Source: Epichloe hybrida | Taxonomy: Eukaryota; Ascomycota; Sordariomycetes; Hypocreales; Clavicipitaceae | Reading direction: 5' to 3' | Length of the DNA: 64,000 bases | Assembly: GCA_019022495.1 (NCBI GenBank) | Contig: JAFEKR010000012.1 | Coordinates: 682,001 to 746,000, forward strand | In this document: positions 1-10,964 of the stretch, one piece after another | How the letters are laid out: each line of letters opens with the position of its first letter | Position numbering within the stretch: the first letter of the stretch is position 1 | Notes under the pieces: generated by a model | Seen by the model: only the letters and a program-made list of their open reading frames with translations | Databases searched by the model: none | What the model was told of the DNA's origin: nothing | Program-made: the position numbers and the translations under genes

Positions 1-130
1 ACATGGTTATTGATAGTCACCTACGCGACCGTTAACAGCTGCAGTGTAGCTGTTAGGCTTGCAATGCAAGCTAGTAATAAAAAAGGTCCTGTAACTAGAA
101 AAGGGCTAAAAATAGGTCTTATTTTTAACA
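1..130. repeat. Right end of a palindrome-rich repeat (second copy at 24575-24708)
   Basis: This stretch nearly matches 24575-24708: both contain the GTTAACAGCTGCAG segment, the hairpin GCTTGCAATGCAAGC and the same closing sequence ending in ATTTTTAACA. The match stops at about 130, and from 131 the sequence is that of the CAGAGTATTG element family, so this copy appears to be inserted into such an element. The left part lies outside the window. No coding capacity is visible. The element class is not identified. Confidence 0.6.
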
Positions 131-485
131 TAACTAATTAGATAAAATAGGTAATAATAAAAGCTTCTATATAACTAGCTTTCTTTTAATCCCTATAATA
201 CTAATAACTAATAAAAAGTTTAATACTATATTTATAGTATTTATAGTTAGTGTAGTTTAGGGAAAAAAATTTATAGTATAATATATTATAGTTTTTTTTT
301 ACTTATAGTTAGTGTAGTTTATAGTATAGTGTAGTTTATAGTATAGTGTAGTTTATACTATAGTGTAGTTTATAGTATAGTGTAGTTTATAGTGTAATGT
401 AGTTTATAGTGTAGTAACTACACTACACTACAAATACTACATTACACTACACATTATAGTGCAATACTCTAAGTGCAATACTCTG
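131..485. mobile_element. End of a CAGAGTATTG-type terminal-inverted-repeat element with 17-base minisatellite
   Basis: From 131 the sequence matches the subterminal part of the repeats at 20700-21019 and, inverted, 17274-17700. Positions about 300-430 hold a 17-base minisatellite (AGTGTAGTTTATAGTAT and variants), and the stretch ends in CAATACTCTG at 476-485, preceded by a second near-copy of the same end at 462-470. The terminus fits the CAGNG ends typical of hAT-type elements, but no 8-base target duplication can be tested here because the other end is missing. Confidence 0.6.
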
Positions 486-1518
486 ACTTTGCATAACCTA
501 ATAGATACACTATACCTAAATTACTAGGTAAGTTTTATATTACTAATCAATAAATTAACCCCTAACTTAATAGATAACAGTATAGCTAAGGGTAATTAAA
601 AGGATATTAGCTTATCTAAAATATTAAATAATATAGTAAAAGAGAAAAAAAGTAAAGGGAAAGGAAGTAAAGATAAATCTAACCTAGAGATAATTAATAG
701 TATTTATACTATAAGGAAAAAAATACTAAAAAGCAAAGGTAATAAAAATAACAAGATTTGTAAGATAAGAAGAAGATAAAAGAATGGGGTATTAGGCTGT
801 AAAATACTAAGCAGTTTTACCTCGTGCTTAGGAGAGGAAGAGTTAACTATAATGCCTATAATAAGTGTATTTTAAGGGAGTGATAAAAAGAAGTAACTAT
901 TATACTATTATAATATATAATAAGGAGAGATTATGCGTTAGTTTGCTTGCATTGTTAACTATTACTATAGCTACGAAGATTAATAGACGTAAGCCACACT
1001 AAAAACAGAATGGCACATGCGTCTTTAATTTTTGACAAATGCGTGTTTGGAGGTCCGCGCGGAGTACAGATTAATAGGTGCACACTAGAGCCTAGCCAGA
1101 AATTTCGGTTTAGTTGCACTTCCCGATCTTTCTCGTTTAGTACATATCCTCTGATAAGCCCCGCCGGTGTGACATGGACCGTGCGGATAACACATAGCAC
1201 GGTCATGAGAAGGTCCTTTCTAGACGATCCATCTGCTCGCTTTTGATGGGCAAACATCTTGCCACGACACCCGCGATCTGGTCCCGGACTTCACGTACAC
1301 ACACACCACGCGCACCTACAATGTATAGGAGGTACATATAAACCCACACACAGCATACAGTTTCTCGTCTGCTCTGGACATTGTATGTAAGACCACTCAT
1401 GCTTATTTATCCCACCAGCGGATCCCATTTGGCCGCGACAAGTCATCCGGTCAAGGATCGCACAACTGCCGCAGATGCAACTGCAACCACGCCCTCGCCA
1501 AGTACGCCGCAATCCCTC
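486..1518. other. A+T-rich relic DNA, then upstream region of the Tim17-like gene
   Basis: Positions 486 to about 1000 are A+T-rich with many TAA/TAG words, like the RIP-mutated block further right, and hold no readable gene. From about 1000 the base composition becomes normal. The rest is the presumed promoter and leader of the gene starting at 1519. An in-frame ATG at 1381 would lengthen that protein by 46 low-complexity residues, but the conserved part starts later. Confidence 0.5.
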
Positions 1519-2476
1519 ATGGCACACGATCACGATGCATTCACGTCAGATCCATATCCCAGACTGTCCATCTCGACACCGGCCCGCGTGCTGCTGGGCT
1601 CTGTATCGTCTGGGGTCATAGGCTTCACGTTGGGAGCTGTGCAGGGTGGTCAGACGGCGCAGCTTCGTTTCCGAGCAGAACATGCACATAAAATGCCCGA
1701 CACCACAACCGGGTGGTATTTTTACCACAAATCCAAAAACTATCATGCAATGCAGGGTGGGATCCGTGAAGGATTCCGGATGGCGGCCAAGACGAGCTTC
1801 TGGAGTTTCATGGCCTTGGGGTTGGAAAGCACAGTAGATCGCTATCGTGGCAGCAGCGACATGTTCTCAACGACGGTGGCGACGCTCACGGTGGCTGGCG
1901 CTTTTTCCCTATGGCGTAAGTATGACATTCTCTTCGGCCCCTTCTCGCGATGAACGGACCCGTCCGTAGTTGTATTCCGATCGGACGGACGTCTATACAT
2001 GGTGCCCACAATTATTACCGCATTCTAATGACATGATGCCAACGTTTGCATCACCGATTCTTATCACGCCTTTTTGCCTTTGTGCTTGGCACGTTGGTGG
2101 ATGCGTGGAGATGAAAGACCTGTATGAAACACGGCAAGTGTCAGAGTTTTTGTTACGTTCCTAGGAAACGAGGGAAGCCGCATGGGAATTCTCCAACTGT
2201 GACTGACTGATGTGGCTAACAAAGGCCGACTTTCGGCTGCGTGATGCAGACAGGTTTTCGATATCAACAGCTGGACGCACGGCCAAACTGGGTTTATTGT
2301 TCGGGCTTGCCTACGGCGGTGTGCAGGACCTTGTTGGCCTGGCCCGCGGCAGACCGATAGGGTACGTCGAGACTCTCCGATGTCGCTTTGGATCTGCCGT
2401 GGGCCATGCAGCAAGCCGAGCAGACGCAAGCGCTCTCGCGGCACCAACAAGTGACGACAGACATGGCCAGTCCTAG
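1519..2476 (+). CDS. Tim17/Tim22-like conserved fungal membrane protein (hypothetical)
   Basis: Two exons are proposed, 1519-1915 and 2250-2476, giving 207 residues. The intron (1916-2249) has a GTAAGT donor, CTGAC/CTAAC branch-like sites and a GCAG acceptor, and the frame continues through the junction (…FSLW-H-RFSI…). The protein has glycine-rich hydrophobic segments (SSGVIGFTLGAVQGG near residues 30-45, LGLLFGLAYGGVQDL near 145-160) with small-residue spacing as in the Tim17/Tim22/Tim23/Pmp24 superfamily, and a conserved central part around RAEHAHKMP and GWYFYHKSKNYH that I recognise from uncharacterised proteins of other Sordariomycetes. It is probably an organellar membrane protein; the substrate or partner is unknown. 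I chose ATG 1519 because conservation starts just after it. The last 40 residues are low complexity, and a further intron with a GTACGT donor at 2362 cannot be excluded. Confidence 0.6.
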
Positions 2477-4466
2477 TTTCCCGTTTCTCGCAGCCGCAGC
2501 GGGCCGCGATTGCGAGAGAACACAAGAGGGGAGGGGGGCGGACCTTGTGCTTCCCCAATGTGTGGCTTTGTCTCTTGCTTATCGCGATTCCTACGGATCC
2601 GTACGGAGTAGTCCGTACAAAGCCACTGACTTGCGTTTTGTCTTTAGCCAGCAGGGCGGCCAAGACCTTCTGCCGAGCCTATGCGCGCCAGCACTGGGTT
2701 TGGGTCCGACTTTCGGCCTTCCCGGCAGTGGCTGGGTGTGGGCCTCTCTCCTCCTGGTTTGGTGATGAAGAAGGTTGAGTACATACGGAGTAGTATGTAG
2801 GATCGTAACACGGAATGTTGCACAACATGTACTGTAGACCATATTTGGGCGGCATGTACTCTGTAGATCTCAGATGAATTATTCATCACACAATGATTCA
2901 TTAGGTCGGCGACAGATGGCAATGCAATCAATCGCGCCGCCTTCATCCCAGCTTCATCCGTCATGTGTAGCACAGTTCATCATGGATTGGGGTCGTCTTC
3001 TGCATGGCAGCCAAGAGGTGACCAGAGGGCCTGAGAGATTGGGCAGCGCAGTCGGGGGAAATTGGTTGGGGAACAGAGTATCGAAGGCAGTGCCGGACAT
3101 CGACGATGTGATTCCTGGTCAATGCTCTTCCTATTATTGCGTGTACTACCAATCTCGCTTTTTCCTCTTGTTGCAAATCGAGGCGCTCCCCCCCGTATCG
3201 GAGGCATTCCAGCGCGCCGCCAGGATAAAGAGAGCGAATCTCGATTCGATTGGTCTAGTTGCGCTATCTCTGTGTGGGGAAGGAGAGGAGGGCGTAGGAA
3301 CTCGGACGGCTACACTCGGGTTTTCACCACCACCAACGCACACCACACGGCGAGGAGCAACGTGATCGATTTGTTCCCCCGATTCGGAAAGCAGGGGGCC
3401 CGGGGTCCCTGCATCGCGCTTGACAAGGTGGGCGACAACGGGGGCAGGAGTAGGAAGAAAGAAAGGTTTCGAACGTCCAACTCCGCGATAGGAGCAAGGT
3501 CCGCAGACCAGGGGGGGGGGTCAAACGGCATGGGGGCCCGGATTTCGGTGGAGTAAAAGATAATGGCCTGAGTAATAATAGATAGCAACTTACGGAGTAG
3601 CAGCTGGTGGTCTCAAAGGTTCTGGACTCGTGCCTGTATGTTTCTTAATCACTCTGCTCTACCGTGGGCAATTTGTCTCGCCACAAAACAATTTACACAC
3701 ACCTCGCGCAATGATGACGCCGTTCCCGGACCCCCCCCCCCCTGCCCTCCCGGGCAAGAGGAGGGGAGGCGGAGTATGACACGAACAACTATAAGACGGC
3801 AATGCCCTCGTTGGAGCCTCCGCCCATCCCATGACAAAGGTCAGCTGGTTCGTCAGAAAAAAAATAAGTCACCGAGTCCGAACAAACGCAAAGGAAGGAG
3901 ACCTGGAAACCCGGAAACCAATAGTAGAGACGAGTTCCTCGCTGTTGTTGGGATTTCTTTCGAGACTTTCTTCGTGTTCCGTACTAACCATCCAAGAAAA
4001 AAAAAAAAAAAAAAAAAACACACGCAACTTTAATATATCACAAACATTTTCCCAGCTGAATACGCTGCGGACTTCTTCTCTTGCTGTCTTCCACAACTCT
4101 TGTGGCCTTTTTCAATCTCAATCTCAAGCCATCCCATAGCATCCCATCCCGTCCCATCCAGTCTTGCCTGCGTTGGTCGCGTCATCATCTCCGCTTCACA
4201 AAGGCAGAGCAAGAACCATCAGATATACCCAACGCCTCAAAAACTCTCACTTCGTTTTTCCCCGTCTCGCTTCCCACACAACCTTCCTCTCAAACACATA
4301 AGCCAACCCGCGACAAGGAGACGGAGCGCGCAACCCACCCTGTCGCCCTCGTCCCTCTTTCTCTCTCACATACCTCGACCAGAACCTGTCGCAGGTCACC
4401 AGAATAACTCTTAGCAGCTGCACAAAAGCGACTCAACAGTCTTCTCACCAGCGCAAGAGGATTGCA
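2477..4466. other. Intergenic region and 5' leader of PUT1
   Basis: About 2 kb without a convincing gene; open frames here are short and low in complexity. It holds three exact copies of the short palindrome-like motif TACGGAGTA (2602, 2784, 3591), a C-run near 3730 and an A-run of about 20 at 3999-4018. From about 4080 the plus strand is pyrimidine-rich (repeated CATCCCAT, TCTCTC, CCTCG), as expected for the promoter and leader of a well-expressed fungal gene, which fits the proline dehydrogenase gene starting at 4467. Confidence 0.5.
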
Positions 4467-6050
4467 ATGCGACCCAGCCCTTCGCGAGGGCTTGCTATGC
4501 CGATTCGACGGGCTTCTACTCTCCTCTCCTGCACCGACTCACTCTCGTCTTCACGTGCCCTCGTCGCGGCGGCCATGGTCGGACACAGCCATGGCGCTGT
4601 CGCTACATCGATCAAGGGCCGTGACGCCGTCATGACAACACAGCGTCGTGGCATTCACTCCTCGGACCGCAAGTCGTCGACCATTGCTGAGCTTCCTGGT
4701 GCTGTTCCGCCTCCTGCCAACCTGGAATCCAGCCGTGCACCACTCTCCGTCCTGCCTCTGAGCATGATCCTCCGCTCTCTGGCTACCACAGTCGTGTCGT
4801 CCTCACCTCTCTTGCTGCCGCCTTCCCTCCGCATCATGAATCTCCTGGCTCACAGCACCAATCCCATCTTGAACCCAGACAAGAATCCCCTTCTTGGATA
4901 CTTTCTCAAGAAGTCCTTTTATGCCCAGTTTTGCGCTGGCGAGAGTCCTGCCGAAGTGCAGGCCACAATCAACCGGCTGAAGAATATTGGCTTCACCGGT
5001 GTCATCTTGGGGTATGCGCGCGAGGTCGTCTTGACGGAGAAGCAGGTAGAGGAGGTTGAGTCAGCCGCGGGACAAGAGACACAGAAGGTCATTGATAATG
5101 AGATCGTTCCTTGGACTGAAGGGACCCTTGAGACAATTCGTTTGGCACAGCCCGGAGACTTCGTTGCCCTCAAGTAAGTCGCCACAGGTCAAGTGTTTCG
5201 ACGCAGGAAGTTTGCTAACAACATGTCTAGATTCACCGGTGCTGGTAGTCTGGCCTTGCACCAGTTGAAACATCGTCTTCCTGCCAGCCCTTACTTGGGC
5301 AAATCCATCGATTCTATCTGCCAACTTGCCCGCGAGAAAGGCGTTCGTCTCCTCTTTGATGCCGAGCAGGACATGCTCCAGGACGGTATCGATGACTGGA
5401 CCATGGAGTTCGCTAAAAAATACAACACCTCGACTGAATCACCCACCATCTATGGAACATACCAAGCGTACAAGAAGATTATCCCGCAGGTTTTGAAACG
5501 ACATCTTGTCCAGGCACAGGAAGGAGGCTTCTCACTGGGAGTTAAACTTGTCCGCGGCGCCTATTTGGGATCCGACCCTCGCGAATGTTTCCACGACACC
5601 AAGGCTGACACCGACGCCTGCTACGATGGCATCGCCGCAAGCGTTTTGACCCGTCAGTGGAACGGCACCCTCGAAGGGGACACTGAATATCCTGCCGCCC
5701 ATCTGGTGCTTGCCACCCACAATGCCGAATCCGTGCAAAAGGCCCGAGCTATCTGCGATGCAGGCGGTGCCAAGTCTGACATTGCCTTTGCCCAGCTTCA
5801 GGGTATGGCCGACGAAATCAGCTGCGAGCTTGTTGAAGCAAGTCACTCGGCTCGCGGTGACACCCCATCGACCGCCCCCAAATTGCCCACATACAAGTAC
5901 TTGGTCTGGGGCACGACTGGCGAATGCATGAAGTATCTGTTGCGACGCGCTCAAGAAAACAAAGATGCCGTTCAGCGAACCAAGAGTGGCCGTGATGCCA
6001 TGTGGGCCGAAGTTGTTCGTCGATTCAAGAATACGCTTCGTCTTGCGTAA
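4467..6050 (+). CDS. PUT1: Proline dehydrogenase, mitochondrial
   Basis: FAD-dependent proline dehydrogenase, which oxidises proline to pyrroline-5-carboxylate in mitochondria, the first step of proline use as nitrogen and carbon source. Exons 4467-5173 and 5231-6050 (GTAAGT donor, TCTAG acceptor, 57-base intron) give 508 residues. The N-terminus is rich in Arg/Ser/Ala (MRPSPSRGLAMPIRRAS), as in a mitochondrial targeting sequence. Family hallmarks are visible: KFTGAGSLALHQL across the splice junction, LFDAEQD, KLVRGAYLGSDPR, LATHNAESV, FAQLQGMADEI, and the C-terminal WGTTGECMKYLLRRAQENKD with the substrate-binding RRAQEN motif. The length fits fungal Put1/PrnD. Nothing around it suggests a prn cluster: neither P5C dehydrogenase nor proline permease is in the window. 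The leader is long and pyrimidine-rich. Confidence 0.93.
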
Positions 6051-6362
6051 AGATGGCATCAGCATCATACCGCATAGTCCCCCCCTTCCCCTTTGTTTTT
6101 TGCATTTCGACAAGCATAATGGGTTTAGGCGATGTTCGGCATTCTGTCATCTTATTAGCGATTTATTTGGCGCAGGACTTTTAGCTATGCTTACTGAATT
6201 ATTATGGCCACATGTGTGTAGACAAAACAAATTTCTTGAGAGAGGGGCCAATAGTTGATCAGATACGACTCAACACGCTTATGAATAACAAAGATTTCGC
6301 AGCATGTTTTATCGCAAATTCCATTCCGTGAGCCGAGACGCCTCAAACCTTGCTTGGTAAAA
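6051..6362. other. Convergent 3' region between PUT1 and CGI121
   Basis: 312 bases separate the stop codons of two convergent genes. The sequence has pyrimidine runs and A+T-rich patches suitable for 3' ends (for example around 6150-6200) but no gene or recognisable structural RNA. Confidence 0.5.
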
Positions 6363-7194
6363 TCAGAGTCCACGCAAAGCAATTGAGCTAACTATAAGGG
6401 TGTCTAATGCTGAGCACTTCGTCTTGTCGTCCTTGATGGCATCGAGCCAGCCCAGACCATTGAGCTTGTAATATTTCCGAATCTTGGACGTATCCGTCAC
6501 CGCTGCAATGTTTGCGACTGTGGCTTCGACAGCATCTCCTTTGACATGTGTTGTCAAATGAGCCTGGACAGATTCGCGAGGTAGAGGAACCGACGGATCT
6601 GAAGAATTTGATACTTTGACGACGAGGAGTTCTTTCGTCGAGGGCGAAATTCCGAAGCGACGGTATGAGTCGGCAATCTACTCAAAATGTTCCCGACCAT
6701 GGTTAGAGACTCCCGAGGACTGTTTGACGCAGCTTGATGCCCAATCTATTTCGCACCCGAGACTAGCTAGCTTACTTACGTTGTTGGACGGATTGAGCGA
6801 GAGAACAATTTCAGAATGCACATTTGGCGTCTTGAGCGCACCGGTTGCCGCCGAGGTGACAGCCTTGAAGACTGCAGAGAGCAGCTGGCGACGGGAGAAA
6901 ACCTGGAGGCGCGCGCGCAATTGGGTTACATGGTGAGCCGTCGTCTTGTTCCTTTTCCAAGCAGGATTCACAGGGATGTAGGTGGGGGGGGGGGGGGGGT
7001 TTTGAATTGAAAGGAGACATGGGGATAGGGAGTTGCCGTACCACAGAGGCATCGATGAAGGCGTATTCGAAATCAGCATTTCGGTCGAGAAGTTGTTGGT
7101 GCAGAAATGCAGCATTCTCTACGTTGCGATAAAGAGAGAGGTACACGGTATATGAGGGGGGGATGTGTTCGATGGAGACGGTTTCGAGCGACAT
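6363..7194 (-). CDS. CGI121: EKC/KEOPS complex subunit CGI121
   Basis: Three exons on the minus strand, 7194-7042, 6902-6780 and 6677-6363, join in frame to give 196 residues. Introns are 139 and 102 bases (donors GTACGG and GTAAGT, acceptors CCAG and GTAG). The protein shows the Cgi121/TPRKB pattern: N-terminal [37 protein letters not shown], the signature [16 protein letters not shown], then SYRRFGIS, and the C-terminal [13 protein letters not shown]121 binds the Bud32 kinase in KEOPS, which makes the t6A base in ANN-decoding tRNAs and is also tied to telomere upkeep in yeast. Intron 1 contains a run of 16 G on the plus strand (6984-6999), a likely slippage spot. Length and order of motifs match the family, and the only uncertainty is the exact first splice site. 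Confidence 0.9.
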
Positions 7195-8469
7195 GATGGT
7201 TGCAAGAGTCTACGTTGGACGCGCCGGATCGAGTCGGATCGGATACGTGCTCGGGCTCAGGTTGTTTGGTGTGCAAGGAGAGAAAAGATGAAACGAGATC
7301 TGCTTGCTGGCGTGAGGTTTTGATAATAAAAAGCGCGCACATCACAGGATTTGGCAGCTTCTGCCCCGCAAGTAAGAATTCTGGCCATTCCGCCCCACAT
7401 TGAGCGGGCCAGAGAGAGACGAAGAAGGAGTCGTTGTGGTTGGGCAGAAGTTGAGCAGAAGTTGGCAATCAATTCATTGCTTCAAAATGGGCGGGTATCC
7501 ATTTATTACTCAGTCGTCTACATTTCGCGCTGGTGTTGTTTGGGCAACATTCGAGGCCATGTACATGCCTCAACTACGAACTCGGCTGTCAAAACAGATG
7601 ACTGCGTGAAAAGGGGCCTTGTGTGTTGCCGAGCAATGTTGCCCGTGGCGTGAAAATGATGTTTTTTTGTTGCGTGAGATTATTATGGGCGCCATCGATG
7701 CAGCAAACCTTGCACCAAGGACCTATCCTAATAACGTTGTACGCATGATGGTACGGATGAATATGAGAGCAAGCTCACAATCCTGTCTTCCCTCAACGCC
7801 CCCATGCAAAATTGAAGGCGGGTCATCCCGCCTTGTTGTGCAAGGGATACGGACTTCTATGGAGTCAATATGTACGGGAGTACTCCGTAGTCCGTGATGT
7901 AATACGGAGTACTTCTTGGGGCTTCCCGACATGACTCGCCCTCAGGGCCCACTGCACTGATGAGCCTGCAGGAGGAATCCCTCACTGACAAGTCGTATGA
8001 CTTGCCTTGCGAAATTGCGACATGGAAGAAGTGAAGCGAAGAGGCGAAGAGAACAGGTGAAGAGAAAAAGGGATTCGAGGGAGAGGAGCAGAACCCCCCA
8101 TTTGCAGCCACAATCCGCTCTGCATCACCCGCAATGGATAGTGAGGAAAACTCTATGGAGTGGATGTGTCTGGACACGCCTAGTCCTTGATTCCTTGATG
8201 CTGACATGGTGACAGCGTATACAGTTCTGGTTGGAAACAGAGTTGTATCTAGTATTGATGAAAGACGCTCTTCCGTCCCCCGAGACGTTCAGCAATGGCG
8301 TTCACAATGCTTCACATTTGTGCACGGGCGCGCCGTAGGGGACTTTCGACGCTACGGCGTCATGACACAGGAAACGTGTAATGGATTTTGATCAACAAGG
8401 TAGAATGGCACAAGCCGGGCCGTCCAGTCTTATCAGTTAGTACCACCAAGGTTCAAATATTACTTGCAA
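7195..8469. other. Intergenic region leading to the border of the RIP block
   Basis: Upstream region of CGI121 followed by unassigned sequence of normal base composition. Two exact TACTCCGTA/TACGGAGTA motifs lie at 7881 and 7903. I see no coding frame with family features on either strand. The composition changes sharply at about 8450-8470 into the A+T-rich block. I looked here for the missing 3' part of the gene truncated at 39880 and did not find it. Confidence 0.5.
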
Positions 8470-10960
8470 CGAAATGATTTTTCTAAGCGATTTATTAAGT
8501 CTTAAAACTTTTATTAGAATAGCTAGTTTCCTTTGTAATAAAATCCTATGGTTTAATATATAAATCTAACTATTATAGGAATAAAAAACAGCATTATTAA
8601 AGGAGTTTTATAATAAGGATAAGAAAATCACTAGTATCTTAAAGCTAGTATAGAAAAGATTAATATAATAAAAGACATTTTTACTAACTAAGGAGGAGAA
8701 AAAGGCTTTTAAAGACATTAAAACATTCTTAAGTAAGAAACAGACCCTATAGTATTATAATCTAAAGAAGCTACTTTTCCTTAAAATTAATACCTATAAG
8801 GAAGGATTTAGTTTATACACATTTTAATTACAAAAAGAATAGGATAGTTAAAGCATTCCTAGAAGGGATATTAAGAGTAACTAAATATAGCTAATCCTAT
8901 TTCTTTTAAGGGTAATATTAAGTGTTAAGAAATAATATAGTTTAACTAAAGTAAAAGTAGCTATAATTATATAGAGTGTTAGGAAGCTCTAAAAAATAGT
9001 TTAATCTAATAACATAGTGGTTAATATATTAACTAACTACTCTCTAGTAAAAGGCATTATTAAACATACCTCCTTATTAATAATAGATTTAGACAAGGCT
9101 AATCTAAAATTAGCTAAGGTTATAAATTATCTATTATAATTTAACTTAAAAGTAATATATATACTAGGAGTGCTAAATATAGTGCTAAATACACTTTTAA
9201 GGTTACTAGTAAAGGTAACCTATAGGGAAGTAACGTAAAAAAGTTAATATAATAAACTAGACGCAAGCGCATATTTCGCCACTAAGGAATACATTATAAC
9301 TGTAATAATTAATAATAACCTTAAGGCTAGAATTATCTAAGGGTATTAATCTAACTAAAAGTTTAGCTAAATTATTATAGCTATAAAAGCATACTAAGAG
9401 AGATAAGTAGTAAAGAATGCCTAGATTAGACTAAAAATTCCCCTATATAGATAGGATTTGCGCGAGGATAGTTTATTATACTATTATAGTGAAGATAGGT
9501 TTTTCTATCTTTATATTCTAATAATAGAGGTTAAATCCATACTATAATTAGTTTATAATAAATAGTAATATTTCGGAATTACTAGGATAGTAGCGGAGCT
9601 TTAATTAGTGTATTTCCTATAAATAAGCTAATAGATTTATAACTATATAGCTTATTACATAGTATATTAGGAGAATGTAATTAATTGCTTAAAACTACTA
9701 GGAGAATTATAACCTTTATAGTTAAAACTAATGCCTTTCTATATAATTTTACTTAACTTTATAACGGATATACTAGAAGTATTAGCTACGAATATAATAT
9801 AGCAAATAGAAGGATATATAATATATAATTTATTATGCCTAGTAAATTGCCTGTTTAGCAAAAGGACTCTTCTAATACTAGGGCACACTATATACCTAGT
9901 AGAAATCTAGGTAAAATTACTTCTTTATGCGCTATATATTATAGATTAGGGATTACTAAGGCAAATTATTAGTAATAGAGACCTAAAATTCATATCTAAT
10001 ATATAGAAAGAGATATTTAGATGCGTAGGAGTTAGACTTCTTATAAGTATAGTATACTATCCCTAAATAAATAGAATAGTGGAAAGGAAAAATTAGATAG
10101 TAATAATTATAATCTAATATTATACAATGATAAACCTAGATACAGCGTGGATATCACTACTTCTAGCGCTATAGTATTAACTAAATAACACTATAGCTAT
10201 AAGCATAGGGTAAGCGCCTAATAAGCTATTATATAGATTTTGCCCTCTAAGTATTATTAATCTTCTTTCTCTAAATAATGTAACTAACACTAGGGCTAGC
10301 GTAAATAATATAGCAGTATTACGAAAGCTATACTAGCATAAGGCCTAGCTAGTAATTACAATGGCCGCTACCCTTGCTAAGATTTAGTATAATAATTGTT
10401 ATAAACTAGTTAATATTAATGCAAGGGATATAGTATATTTATAATTATATAAGGGATATAAGTTACCTAGTAAGCCTAAGAAAAAATAGTTACTATAGAG
10501 AGTAAGGCTATATAAGGTACTAGAAAAGGTAAACCTATTAGCATATTAATTAGATTTCCTTCTAGACTCTTAAGTCTATCTAGTGGTATTAGTAGTATAA
10601 ATATAGAAACTAGTATAAGGAAAGGATTTATTTAATAGGGAAAAACTAGCTCTGCCGCTAATTATATTTAATAATCTAGAGGAAGCAAATTATTAGGAGA
10701 TTAAATAAATCTATAGTTATTAGGTTAAGATTTTTAAATAGACTAAAATAGTAAGAGTGAAATTCCTTATTAAATAGAAAGGATATATAGCTAAAGATAA
10801 TTAATAGATAGCTAAAAGTAAAATGTAAATTAATATAGCTAAGATAGTGGAAGATTACCTTAAGAAAAACCTAATTAATTAGCAAAGGGAATATGCAAAG
10901 AAAGGCCTTAATTTGCCTATAGAATAGTAATAATAAAAGAAAAAAGTTAATAGTAAATAG
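8470..10960 (+). mobile_element. Ty3/gypsy relic: RNase H, integrase, chromodomain (RIP-mutated)
   Basis: On the plus strand a broken reading frame follows the 3' part of a gypsy polyprotein. Around 9960-10100 it reads like the integrase core (IISNRDLKF, then a VERKN block corresponding to the catalytic D…E part), followed near 10140-10230 by AWISLLLAL and LNNTIAIS, typical of gypsy integrases. Near 10755-10850 FLIKWKGY-like residues mark a chromodomain, so this is a chromovirus-type element. The preceding part (8600-9240) fits the end of reverse transcriptase and RNase H. There are dozens of TAA/TAG stops. No LTR was recognised at either side, so it is a fragment and not mobile. Confidence 0.65.
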
Positions 10961-10964
10961 CTAG

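Noticed and set aside
300..480. Possible CRISPR-like or telomeric repeat
   Set aside because: The units are contiguous 17-base minisatellites without spacers and do not match TTAGGG; they belong to the transposable element family.
2874..3590. Overlapping open frames of 90-165 codons on both strands between the Tim17-like gene and PUT1
   Set aside because: Low complexity, no conserved motifs, overlapping frames on both strands; more likely non-coding spacer.
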